Virus record (IMG/VR): IMGVR_UViG_3300012923_000010
Coordinates: 1-34,125 of that record
DNA from: a virus
Length of the DNA stretch: 34,125 nt
Strand: one strand, 5' to 3'
Shown here piece by piece: positions 8,080 to 15,260 of this stretch (within the stretch, counting starts at the first letter, position 1; every line of letters begins with the position of its first letter). A program made the translations under genes and the position numbers. Under the pieces are notes generated by a model. The model ran no database searches, had not been told where the DNA came from, and saw only the letters and a list, made by a program, of their open reading frames with translations.

Positions 8080-9153
8080 TCAGTCTTCGGTGTAGTCGTT
8101 TGCCTTCAGACCCATGGCAGCGAAGAGATCCTTTTCGACCTCATCCCTGCTTCGGGCGTCAGGTCCACGCCGAGCGGCTGGCGGAGTCGCCGAGTTTCGA
8201 GAGACGGTTTTGGAATCTTTGACCTTCGGTGTTGGCGTCTGTCTCTCGCCCGTGGGGGCGTCCTCGTGGCTTTCGCCGGCTGCGCGCCGGGCAAGCACCC
8301 GCTCCATCGTCTCGGCGACGAACTTGAGCGAGGGTGCTTTCCCGGTCTTCTGATAGTGGTGATCTGCGCGGTCGTAGATGAGCGCTACCGCATTTCGCTT
8401 CTTGGAAAGCTCGGGGAACTTTCCGTCATTGGCGTCCAGCACCGCGTCGATCTTGTCGAACACGATCTGCCGAGACGCCTGGTAGGTGATCTTCTCGTCG
8501 AGCTCGGTCAGCTTCGCCGTCAAGGCGTCGTTATCGCCGAGGGACTTGGACAGCTTCTCGTACTTCTCGCGGAGGGCCGTCAGCTCCTCGGCGCGCTTGT
8601 CGGCGCCAGGCTGGGGCTTGCCCGAAGCGGCGGCGGCGGCGTCCGCCTCGGTCATGGCGGCGATCTGAGTCAGCACGTCTCTCACGGCCGCGGCGGCTTC
8701 CCGCTCGGCGGGCGTCAGCTTTGTCGCCGGCTCCTCGGTCTTCTTGGCAGGCTCCGCCGGCTTTGCTTCGACGACAGGGGCACCCGTGGCGCGGGCGCGC
8801 TGGGTCTCCTCGTGCTTGCGCTTGCGGGCGGAAGCTCGCTTGCGGATCTCAGCCAGCTCGGCGGCGTCGGCGGCGAGGAGTGCCTTCTGCTCGTCGGTCT
8901 CCTCGGTTTCGGGCTTGTCTTTGTCCTTGCCCTCGTCGGCCTCTTCGACCATGCGATCGACGGTCTTCGCCTCGGCCTCCGACAGACCACTGGCGCGCTT
9001 CGCGATGATCTCCTTCACCTTGGGCGGTGGAGCATCGGGGCTCTTGTCGTTCAGGTAGGCGCCAAGGCCGGCGTCGTCGAAAGCCTCCGCGAGGTCGGCG
9101 TGCATTCCCGGCGCGGTGGCGGCTGAGGCTGGGGCTGCGTCTTCGGGTGGCAT
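8080..9153 (-). CDS. Capsid scaffolding protein
   Basis: A 357-residue, highly charged, Ala/Glu/Lys-rich protein with long predicted coiled-coil or helical regions (about 85-125, 150-245). The C-terminal tail is basic and ends near DLFAAMGLKANDYTED. No cysteines and few aromatic residues are present, as expected for a scaffold. It lies between the RyR-domain gene and the major capsid gene. The start is ATG 9153, overlapping the upstream stop by one base (TGATG). A fused protease is not apparent: I see no Ser/His/Asp motif region before the coil. Confidence 0.8.
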   Translation of the reverse strand: MPPEDAAPASAATAPGMHADLAEAFDDAGLGAYLNDKSPDAPPPKVKEIIAKRASGLSEAEAKTVDRMVEEADEGKDKDKPETEETDEQKALLAADAAELAEIRKRASARKRKHEETQRARATGAPVVEAKPAEPAKKTEEPATKLTPAEREAAAAVRDVLTQIAAMTEADAAAAASGKPQPGADKRAEELTALREKYEKLSKSLGDNDALTAKLTELDEKITYQASRQIVFDKIDAVLDANDGKFPELSKKRNAVALIYDRADHHYQKTGKAPSLKFVAETMERVLARRAAGESHEDAPTGERQTPTPKVKDSKTVSRNSATPPAARRGPDARSRDEVEKDLFAAMGLKANDYTED

Positions 9154-9491
9154 CAGGAAAGGGCTCCGACGATGGCCTTGAACACTGCGTCCTTGCGCTT
9201 CTGGTCCTCGGGCAACTCCTCATAGGGCACGAAGCAGGGGTGCTCCTTCTTGTCGGCGTCCTTCACTGGGCCGTACTTCCAGCCGTCGGCGCGCTTCACC
9301 GCGAGCCACGAGTCATGCGACGAGGAGGCGGGGGCGGTCGGGTTGGCGATGTTGAACTCGACTCCCTTGACGGCGCTCAAACGCTGCCACTCGGGGGCGT
9401 CCTCCCATGCGGCTTGCGAGTTGTCACCGAGGCCGGCGCAATAGGCGCGGTTCGCCTCGTGACAGACCTTTGCGATTGCTTCGTTGTCCAT
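9153..9491 (-). CDS. RyR-domain protein
   Basis: A 112-residue protein made of a single RyR (ryanodine-receptor repeat) domain. The visible signature is the N-terminal helix with CHEANRAYCAGLGDNSQ (10-26), then WEDAPEWQR (29-37), SHDSWLAVK, and DGWKYGPVKD followed by KKEHPCFVPYEELPEDQKRKD at 70-100. These match the bacterial and phage RyR domain family closely. The role in phages is not established to my knowledge. Here it sits between portal and scaffold genes, so it may be a virion or assembly protein, or a nucleotide- or ligand-binding host-interaction factor expressed late. Confidence 0.85.
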   Translation of the reverse strand: MDNEAIAKVCHEANRAYCAGLGDNSQAAWEDAPEWQRLSAVKGVEFNIANPTAPASSSHDSWLAVKRADGWKYGPVKDADKKEHPCFVPYEELPEDQKRKDAVFKAIVGALS

Positions 9492-9521
9492 GTGTTCGTC
9501 TCCCTTGATTTCCGTTTGTGT

Positions 9522-11468
9522 CTACGCGACTCCAGCGAGTTGCTGGCCAAGTTGAGCGGGAACAGGCGCCGCCAGCGGCGCGGGCGGCAGGGGCGCAATC
9601 GAGGTCCCTTGGACTCCCGGCGCCGGGGCGGCCGGCGGAGCGGCCTTCGCCTGCATGGCCACGACCTGGTTGATCCAGTCGTTCAAAAGGCCAAGCTGGT
9701 CATCGGGCATCTCGTCGGCGATGCCGTTCAGCCACTGGGCCGTGGCGTATTCGAGGGCATAGCCGAGGTTCATGCGCGGGCTCGGGCCCTCGAACTGCCG
9801 GTCCCGCAGCATTCGCCCCACGATTTTCTCGACGGCACGGCGAGACGCGAGGTGAATGTCGAGCTTGCTCTTGAGGTCGGGCAGCTTGACGATCTCCATG
9901 AACTGGTCGCGGTCGATGGCCTGCATTTGCAGGAGGTCGGCAGCCGCCGCCAGCTTGCCCGTGGGCGTCGATGGCAATGCGCTGATCGGGTAGGCCTGAA
10001 TGACGTAGTCGTCGTCTTCGAGGTTGAAATCCTCGGCCTTGACTTTGCGCAGAAAGCGCCCGTTCGGGTCCTTGATGGTGATTTCGTACTCGGGGAGGTC
10101 TTTCACTTCCTCGAGCAAGAGCGTGGCGCCGTCGACATGGCCCTGCTGGTACTGGAGGGCCACGAGCGAGAGCCGGTCCTGTCTGATTTCGTTCCACTCA
10201 CGCTGAGCGGGGGCGCTGTTCAGGCCAGCGGGGCGATTTCCCTGCGCGCTCTGCTCGCTGATTCCCGCCTGCTGGAATCCCCGCGTCCACACGCGGTCCT
10301 CGTGCTGGAAAAGCTCGTTGCCGACCTTGTTCCCCGCCGAGACTTCATGAAGCTCTTTGCCAACGGGGACCTGGATGAGATCGCCGAGTGCATCTTCGCC
10401 GCTGCGGATCTGAGTGACGGCGGTCGAACCGGCGGTGTTGCCCGTCTCGATGTACCTCGGGATGGCGTACTGGCGAAGGATCTGGGAGATGCGCCGACCC
10501 ACGCCATCGAGCTCGTCCTGGTTCGCCGAGTTGATGGCCGCGATGGAGACCGGGTAGCAGCCAATCGGGTCGTCGGCCCACCCGAAGAACACGAATGGGA
10601 AATGGTCGAGTTTCCACTCCTCGTCGAGCAATAGCGCGTGGTCGGTGCAGATGACGTGACGGCCCGGCTGTCCCCCGATGGGCAGGCGCCAAAGCTCGTA
10701 GCCTGTGCAGTGCTGCTCCGACATCGTGTGGTCCGACGTCGTCATGCCCTCGGGTGTCGAGGTTCGGATCTCCTCGGCGAGGTCGCGCTTCGACCACTGC
10801 GTCTCCGCGTCGTCGCCGTCCTTCACGGTCGCGAAGTCGAAGATCAGCTCGTCTTTGTCGGCCGTGAACCGCTCGACGAGGATGGTGCGGCCCCTGCGAC
10901 CGTCCACCGGGTCAAACATCAACTCCCAGGAGAACCGGTGCTCGCAGATGGGCTTGCCGTTCCGCCGCAGAATCTTCACCGACCCGAGGTCGAAGACCGT
11001 CGCCGAGAGGGCCGCCTTGCGCATCTCCCGCTCGAACCCGGTTTGCAGCATGAGCGCGTTGGCGGCGTCGGTTCGCCCCTCGCTCACCTCCTGCTGCACC
11101 GTCGTCCCACCGGTCGTGAGGTACTGGGCTCGCGTCTCGGTCTTCGCGAACTGGGACATGGCCGTGTCGACCAGCGTCCGCGTCAGGTTGCGGGGACTTC
11201 TCCCCACGTTCACAGGCGACGGGATGGCGTTCGGGACAGCCTCGAAGTCAGTCAGCGCCGTGATGGGGCGGCCGATGTACTGCGAGGCGTAGACAAGATG
11301 ACGCGAGCGGCGATCTACCTCGAGCGCGCTGTTCCAAAGGCCATCGGCAAATGACCAAGCCGCAGCGCGCGCGTCTTCACCCTGGACGTCTTGGCGGAAC
11401 CAAGCGGCGCTGGGGAATTTCGTCGAGTCGGGATAGAGGTTGGCGATTGGAGGTCTGCGCAGTTGCAG
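9522..11468 (-). CDS. Portal protein (N-terminal frame uncertain)
   Basis: The portal is the dodecameric ring at the packaging vertex. The open frame encodes about 648 residues from 11468 down. The recognisable portal start region (WFRQDVQGEDARAAA, then HLVYASQYIGRPI, then LTRTLVDTAMSQFAKTETRA) lies upstream of the first in-frame GTG (11213), so that GTG is not the real start. The only well-placed start is ATG 11472, with AGGAG 8 nt upstream, but it is one base out of phase and closes at 11377. Either the protein starts at a CTG (11468) or the sequence or gene carries a one-base shift within the first about 20 codons. The C-terminus is a Pro/Ala-rich tail. Confidence 0.85.
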   Translation of the reverse strand: MQLRRPPIANLYPDSTKFPSAAWFRQDVQGEDARAAAWSFADGLWNSALEVDRRSRHLVYASQYIGRPITALTDFEAVPNAIPSPVNVGRSPRNLTRTLVDTAMSQFAKTETRAQYLTTGGTTVQQEVSEGRTDAANALMLQTGFEREMRKAALSATVFDLGSVKILRRNGKPICEHRFSWELMFDPVDGRRGRTILVERFTADKDELIFDFATVKDGDDAETQWSKRDLAEEIRTSTPEGMTTSDHTMSEQHCTGYELWRLPIGGQPGRHVICTDHALLLDEEWKLDHFPFVFFGWADDPIGCYPVSIAAINSANQDELDGVGRRISQILRQYAIPRYIETGNTAGSTAVTQIRSGEDALGDLIQVPVGKELHEVSAGNKVGNELFQHEDRVWTRGFQQAGISEQSAQGNRPAGLNSAPAQREWNEIRQDRLSLVALQYQQGHVDGATLLLEEVKDLPEYEITIKDPNGRFLRKVKAEDFNLEDDDYVIQAYPISALPSTPTGKLAAAADLLQMQAIDRDQFMEIVKLPDLKSKLDIHLASRRAVEKIVGRMLRDRQFEGPSPRMNLGYALEYATAQWLNGIADEMPDDQLGLLNDWINQVVAMQAKAAPPAAPAPGVQGTSIAPLPPAPLAAPVPAQLGQQLAGVA

Positions 11469-11540
11469 TCATTTCGCAGTCTCCTCGTGCGCGCCGACTT
11501 CGCGTCTTTGCGGCGTGCTCACGTATAAGGCACCACACAA

Positions 11541-11777
11541 TTACGTGGGCGTCAAGTCGTAGTCGCCGAAACGGTCGCGGGCGCGCTGGAAGTCGATGAA
11601 GTCTTGGGTGTCCGGGACAGACTGCAGCCGCATCGCTTCCTCGTTCGTGATGAGGCCCTCGTTGAACCACTCGGCGATGGTGTCCGCGCGGTGGATGTCG
11701 ATGGCCGGCACGACCTTGAGCGCCTTCGGCGATGCTACAACAGCCCCAAGGAGGCCAAAGAACCCTCGCCGGTTCAT
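11541..11777 (-). CDS. Small late protein with an RR-hydrophobic N-terminus
   Basis: A 78-residue protein whose start ATG 11777 overlaps the preceding stop (ATGA). It opens MNRRGFFGLLGAVVASP, two arginines followed by a hydrophobic stretch that resembles a twin-arginine signal or a short membrane anchor. The rest (IAEWFNEGLITNEEAMRL, then DFIDFQRARDRFGD) is helical and acidic. Small proteins of this style occur before portal genes in other phages. Their function is unknown to me. Confidence 0.6.
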   Translation of the reverse strand: MNRRGFFGLLGAVVASPKALKVVPAIDIHRADTIAEWFNEGLITNEEAMRLQSVPDTQDFIDFQRARDRFGDYDLTPT

Positions 11778-12087
11778 GTCATCGGCACCGCGAAGGCTTC
11801 GCGGAACGCCTTCGGGAGCTTGGCGAGGCGGTGCGGCTTCGGGGAGAACCCCAGCCGGCGCGCCGCCAGCATGGAAAGGACCCGCTCGCGGATGCGCCTG
11901 TTCCGCTTCTCCTTCGACTTCGCCCGCCGTACCTGCCGCGCCGTACCTGCCGCGTGTTGTGCTCTCGCTTCGGGATGGGTGTGCCCTTGGAGAACGTGGC
12001 CATGACGGCTCGCCACGCGGCTCCCTGCTTTCCCACTGCTGCCTCACCCATCGGACGGTGGGCGAGCATGGACATGAAGGCGCCCAT
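11774..12087 (-). pseudogene. Basic late protein gene broken by a 14-bp tandem duplication
   Basis: The gene starts at ATG 12087 in a TAATG overlap and encodes MGAFMSMLAHRPMGEAAVG..., reaching NTRQVRR before the frame is lost. Removing one copy of the 14-bp repeat at 11926-11953 restores a 99-residue frame. It continues AKSKEKRNRRIRERVLSML and ends ...FREAFAVPMT at a stop that overlaps the next start as ATGA. As sequenced, the first frame runs on to 11779. The second frame can be entered only at a GTG (12016) giving an odd N-terminus. The restored protein is very basic in its middle. Its function is unknown. The break may be real, phase-variable or an assembly error. Confidence 0.65.
11926..11953. 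repeat. Perfect 14-bp tandem duplication
   Basis: The unit GCCGTACCTGCCGC is present twice in direct tandem (11926-11939 and 11940-11953). Because 14 is not a multiple of three it shifts the reading frame of the gene at 11774-12087. Confidence 0.95.
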
Positions 12088-12263
12088 TAACCTGTCCGCC
12101 CCTTGATTTGCTCGGCTGCCGCGATGGCGTAGGGCTTGCGCTTCTTGGGGGCGACTTTCTCGGGGAGCTTCGCGCCCTTCGGGGTTGCGGCCGCAAATTC
12201 CTTGGCCACGGCGGGCTTGTTGATGGCGAGGTAGGCGCGCTGAGCCGTCGACTTGAACGGCAT
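12087..12263 (-). CDS. Small basic phage protein
   Basis: A 58-residue, Lys/Ala-rich protein starting at ATG 12263, overlapping the upstream stop as TGATG. It opens MPFKSTAQRAYLAINKP and continues TPKGAKLPEKVAPKKRKPYA. The MPFKS-AQR start with a following KLPEKV-type segment recurs in small phage proteins near packaging genes. The function is unknown; the positive charge would suit DNA or capsid-vertex binding. Confidence 0.65.
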   Translation of the reverse strand: MPFKSTAQRAYLAINKPAVAKEFAAATPKGAKLPEKVAPKKRKPYAIAAAEQIKGRTG

Positions 12264-12484
12264 CAGCCAGCGACCTTGGCGCCGACGTCGGGGTCGCCCG
12301 CGAGCGCAGCGCGCACGGCCGCGTCCTTCGACTCCAGCAACTTGCGAAGCGCGACGGTGCGCTCCGGGTTCCGCGGCAGGCCCATGATTCGGTCGGCCTG
12401 CTCCGCGAACGGCTGCGAGATCGCCTGCAAATGAGCAGGGAGGTGCGCATACGCGAAGAACTGCATGATGTGCTCGGTGTTCAT
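12263..12484 (-). CDS. Conserved small phage protein (FFAYAHLP family)
   Basis: A 73-residue protein starting at ATG 12484. It contains FFAYAHLPAHLQAISQPFAE (9-28) followed by LPRNPERTVALRKLLESKDAAVRA (36-59). I recognise this as a recurrent small phage protein family, always helical and without assigned function. Next to TerL and portal genes it is expressed late. Gene coupling on both sides is by overlap or 3-nt spacing. Confidence 0.75.
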   Translation of the reverse strand: MNTEHIMQFFAYAHLPAHLQAISQPFAEQADRIMGLPRNPERTVALRKLLESKDAAVRAALAGDPDVGAKVAG

Positions 12485-12487
12485 GGC

Positions 12488-12721
12488 TCACCCCACCTTG
12501 TAGACGTTCGCGAACTCGATGAGTGGGATGTACTTCGCCGAAACGCCCTCGGTGGACGCATCGGGCAAGCCAGGGAGGCCATCGAAGTTCCGCCCCGCCA
12601 GCTTGGCTACCCGGCAAAGGGCGGCGAAGAGGGCCTCGTGGTCCGTCACCGCCTGCGTGAACGGGCTCGGATCTTCGGCGTCGGCCGTCGGGTGCTCAGA
12701 TTCGGAGGCGTCGTTTTCCAT
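12488..12721 (-). CDS. Hypothetical late protein
   Basis: A 77-residue protein starting at ATG 12721 (MENDASESEHPTADAEDPSP). The acidic disordered N-terminus is followed by a helical part with DHEALFAALCRVAKLAGRNF and a C-terminal segment SAKYIPLIEFANVYKVG. The ribosome-binding site is weak. Upstream extension in the same frame would run over the next gene and is rejected. Function unknown. Confidence 0.55.
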   Translation of the reverse strand: MENDASESEHPTADAEDPSPFTQAVTDHEALFAALCRVAKLAGRNFDGLPGLPDASTEGVSAKYIPLIEFANVYKVG

Positions 12722-12753
12722 GGCGTTGATGCTTGTCCTGTTCGTGGTGGATG

Positions 12754-12921
12754 TCAAGCGAACGCTGAGAGCAAGTCCGCTTCGACCTCGGCCGCAGAGC
12801 GCGGATCGACATCCACCGTGTATTCCGTGGGCGTCCTGATTGGGATGCCCGGGGGAAAATGCTTCGCGATCCACGCCTCTGTCGTGCCTCCGAGGTCCGT
12901 CTTGAGGTCGGTCCACGTCAT
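12754..12921 (-). CDS. Hypothetical late protein, 55 residues
   Basis: A short gene starting at ATG 12921 behind one of the strongest ribosome-binding sites in the window (AGGAGGTGAAAC-ATG). It encodes MTWTDLKTDLGGTTEAWIAK, then HFPPGIPIRTPTEYTV and a C-terminal helix SAAEVEADLLSAFA. It lies between two other small genes in the TerL-portal interval. No family was recognised. Confidence 0.65.
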   Translation of the reverse strand: MTWTDLKTDLGGTTEAWIAKHFPPGIPIRTPTEYTVDVDPRSAAEVEADLLSAFA

Positions 12922-12936
12922 GTTTCACCTCCTCGC

Positions 12937-13191
12937 TCAGCCGCCGTAGTTGTACACGCGATAGGCCTCTCCTCGATTCTCGGCGATGATTTCGCTGCCA
13001 CCCGTGCGTACCTCGATTGCCTGGCGGCGCACAACGAGGCCATCGACGTCGATGAGGGCGAGGTAGCTTCGCGCCTCCATTTCGTCGAAGAACAGCGCAC
13101 GGGCGGCGCCGAATTCCCAGGGCAGGTCCCACTCGTGCTGAACGACGTAGGCGATCAGGAGATGCGGCACGCCGATATCGGATGGTTCCAT
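12937..13191 (-). CDS. Hypothetical late protein, 84 residues
   Basis: Starts at ATG 13191 with GGAGGA 4 nt upstream, 9 nt after the TerL stop. The sequence MEPSDIGVPHLLIAYVVQHE, then ALFFDEMEARSYLALIDVDGLVVRRQ, and the end ENRGEAYRVYNYGG suggest a compact mixed alpha/beta fold without cysteines. I do not recognise it. It could be a small head-assembly protein. Confidence 0.6.
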   Translation of the reverse strand: MEPSDIGVPHLLIAYVVQHEWDLPWEFGAARALFFDEMEARSYLALIDVDGLVVRRQAIEVRTGGSEIIAENRGEAYRVYNYGG

Positions 13192-13200
13192 GGTGTCCTC

Positions 13201-14823
13201 CTACGTGTAGTCCGGCCTATCGTCCCCGCCGCCCCCAGGCATTCTGAGTTGCCCGGCCTTGAGCATGCCCTGCAGGAGGGGGTCGTCCAGGATTGTGACC
13301 TCTTTGGGCGCGACGTACGCGTCAAAATAGTTCTGCAGCGCGTACCGGGCGGCCTCACTTGCGTCCGGGTGCCAGGTCGCCGCCCACTTGTGCTGCTGTC
13401 GCTCGAGCGCGGCCTTGTCCCAACGGGCGCGCTGGTAGTCCTGCTCAAGCGCCGAGCCGATCATGACCTTCGCCCGGCCCTGCGATAGGAGATCGTTGTT
13501 GCGGTCGACCTGGCCCTTGAGGTCGGTCTTCTTCGCCGCAAGGATGAGCGGCAAACCGTAGTCGGTGAGTAGATTGTCGATGGTGTTCTGAGAACTCCCG
13601 GCGTCGTAGCGCCACGAGATGATCGCCCCCGCGAACATCCGGTTTGCGAGCCCGGCCATGGCACAAATCTGGCCCGTCGTGAGCTGGGCTCCGCGCGGCG
13701 TCGTCCAGTCGAAGACGTGCTTTACCTCGCGGTCTCCCTGCCCCCAGCCCCAGCCCTGAATCGACACGCGATCCGAATTGGCGCCTGGGTCGATGGCGAA
13801 GCTGAAAATCGTGGTCCCCACCGGCCTGCAGGCCATGAGCCCGTATCGCGCGCCGTCGGTATCAGCGGAACGCATTGGGTGCGCATAGAGCAGCGGCCGG
13901 TCGTGGGCCGAGTCTTTCCCCGTCGAGTACACCTGATGCAGCCATTCGGGCTCGGTGGCGGTATAGCCGTTGCGCTCGCGAAGGTAGCGGTACGTCGTCG
14001 CCGTCGGGTCGAAGACCGGCACCCCGAACCAATCACGCTGCACCTGTGGATCGTCTTCGGTGAGCCCCGTGTTTTCGAGGTAGCGGGCGAGCACGGCCCG
14101 GGCGTCTGGCGTGTGGGTGTTCGCGAGGCGGCCCCAGTTGTGATGCGACCAGCCCCGGAAGCCTTTCGACTGGACGTATCGCCCGGTCTTCTCGTCAAGG
14201 ATCCACCCCGACTCGCGCCAGAATCGCCCCGCCGGGACCTCGGGGAAGACGCCCGACAGAACTATCCGCGCGTTGAGTCCGAGCATGGGCGGCAAAATCG
14301 AGTCCAGCAACTCGTCGAGCACGGGCTGATTTTGGCTCTCGTCCACGATGACGACGCCATCCTCGATGCGCCCGCCGAGCAGATTCTTGATGTGCTTCGT
14401 GTCGTCGGTCCCCCCGAAGAGCACCCGCGCCCCATTCGGAAAGCGCGTGACCATCGTCGTTTCATGGTGCCAGTCGCTATCGAGCCCGCCGAACCGGTCC
14501 CAAAGGCGCTTCCATATTGGCTCCCAGTTGTTGTTGCGGATGTGAGGACCATTGAAGCCGAGTATCAGGTTCGTGCTGTTCGGCCGAGTCAGCCCCGAGT
14601 CGAGCAGGATGCCGTCGTCGCCCTGGCTCTTGCCGCTCTGCCGCGCCGTCATGACGTGGATGCGGTGCGAGCGGTCCTCACAGAATGCCCGTTGCTTCTC
14701 GTGGTCGCCGCAGAAGGCTGCGATTGAGAATGGAGCGATTTCGGCCTTCGCGGCGGCCGTGCGCATGCCCTGTTTCACCCGGGCTCGGGCGATCGCCTTG
14801 CGCAGGAGGGCAGGCGTCACCAT
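13201..14823 (-). CDS. terL: Terminase large subunit
   Basis: A 540-residue DNA-packaging motor. The ATPase half has a Walker A-like TARQSGKS (59-66) and a Walker B VVIVDE (157-162). The nuclease half carries the expected acidic positions: AIDPGANSD around D345, RYDAGS around D407, and HPDASEAARYAL around D487. The length is normal. The start is ATG 14823, two bases after the upstream stop. It would dock on the portal encoded at 9522-11468 and cut the concatemer with the small subunit encoded just upstream. Confidence 0.93.
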   Translation of the reverse strand: MVTPALLRKAIARARVKQGMRTAAAKAEIAPFSIAAFCGDHEKQRAFCEDRSHRIHVMTARQSGKSQGDDGILLDSGLTRPNSTNLILGFNGPHIRNNNWEPIWKRLWDRFGGLDSDWHHETTMVTRFPNGARVLFGGTDDTKHIKNLLGGRIEDGVVIVDESQNQPVLDELLDSILPPMLGLNARIVLSGVFPEVPAGRFWRESGWILDEKTGRYVQSKGFRGWSHHNWGRLANTHTPDARAVLARYLENTGLTEDDPQVQRDWFGVPVFDPTATTYRYLRERNGYTATEPEWLHQVYSTGKDSAHDRPLLYAHPMRSADTDGARYGLMACRPVGTTIFSFAIDPGANSDRVSIQGWGWGQGDREVKHVFDWTTPRGAQLTTGQICAMAGLANRMFAGAIISWRYDAGSSQNTIDNLLTDYGLPLILAAKKTDLKGQVDRNNDLLSQGRAKVMIGSALEQDYQRARWDKAALERQQHKWAATWHPDASEAARYALQNYFDAYVAPKEVTILDDPLLQGMLKAGQLRMPGGGGDDRPDYT

Positions 14824-14824
14824 G

Positions 14825-15175
14825 TCAGTTCAGGACCTTCTCGAGGTAGTCGAGCACCTCAGGCGGGGCGTCGCTCAAGTCCGGGAGCGCCTTGTCGTCC
14901 AGTGGCACGATGTGCTCGAGCCAGAGCTTCGACGCGATGTTGTCGCCCTTGAGTCCCCGCCGAAACAGCGCCCGCAGCATGCGCTTGACCTTCACTGGAT
15001 CGCGCGCCGCCTCGATCGCCTCGCGGCAGGCCCGCAAGCGCGGCAGGTTCCCCTTGGGGTTGCCCGACATGCCTGGAGCCCAGCGCCCAGCGGCGTCGCG
15101 TATGGGCTCGCTGGGTGTCTCCTGCGGTGGCGTGCTTGCAGGACCCTCATTCTTCGATTCCGGTGTGTCTGCCAT
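14825..15175 (-). CDS. Probable terminase small subunit-like protein (DUF5681-like N-terminus)
   Basis: A 116-residue protein starting at ATG 15175 (MADTPESKNEGP). After a disordered N-terminus it has GRWAPGMSGNPKGNLPRLR (31-49), the GxxSGNPxG motif of DUF5681-type phage proteins. A helical part follows (VKRMLRALFRRGLKGDNIASKLW). Position directly before TerL supports a DNA-recognition small terminase role. Translation could also begin further upstream, but that would read through the palindrome at 15237-15252 and the candidate promoter, so the shorter form is preferred. Confidence 0.65.
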   Translation of the reverse strand: MADTPESKNEGPASTPPQETPSEPIRDAAGRWAPGMSGNPKGNLPRLRACREAIEAARDPVKVKRMLRALFRRGLKGDNIASKLWLEHIVPLDDKALPDLSDAPPEVLDYLEKVLN

Positions 15176-15185
15176 CTCACATTCC

Positions 15186-15215
15186 AGGCTACCAGAAAGT
15201 CGCATGTAGGTGCAA
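15186..15215 (-). promoter_or_regulatory. Candidate late promoter before the terminase genes
   Basis: Minus strand: TTGCAC (15215-15210), an 18-nt spacer, then TAGCCT (15191-15186), about 11 nt before the small-terminase ATG. The match to sigma-70 consensus is partial (-10 weak). The location between the early/accessory block and the packaging genes is suitable. Confidence 0.3.
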
Positions 15216-15236
15216 GCCCTCAGCGCCCGCGAGCCA

Positions 15237-15252
15237 TGTTCCACGTGGAACA
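15237..15252. promoter_or_regulatory. parS-like centromere palindrome
   Basis: A perfect 16-bp palindrome, TGTTCCACGTGGAACA, in the 85-nt gap between the glycosyltransferase stop (15261) and the small-terminase start (15175). It fits the widely conserved bacterial chromosomal parS consensus TGTTNCACGTGNAACA, to which ParB clamps load. It is the only copy I find in the window, and no ParA or ParB gene is visible here. It could recruit the host ParB, or be an operator for the downstream late promoter. Confidence 0.75.
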
Positions 15253-15260
15253 CCCCGGCC

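Noticed and set aside
7156-9126. Plus-strand frames of 286-293 codons opposite capsid and scaffold genes
   Set aside because: Shadows of recognisable minus-strand structural genes; no ribosome-binding site or domain.
9027-10634. 535-codon plus-strand frame opposite portal, RyR and scaffold genes
   Set aside because: It crosses three well-supported minus-strand genes and has shadow-type composition.
11774-12016. Intact 80-codon frame from GTG 12016 as an alternative to a broken gene
   Set aside because: A good Shine-Dalgarno lies before the GTG, but its first 30 residues look like a shifted frame, while the frame restored by removing one 14-bp copy links perfectly to both neighbours. Kept as a possible expressed form.
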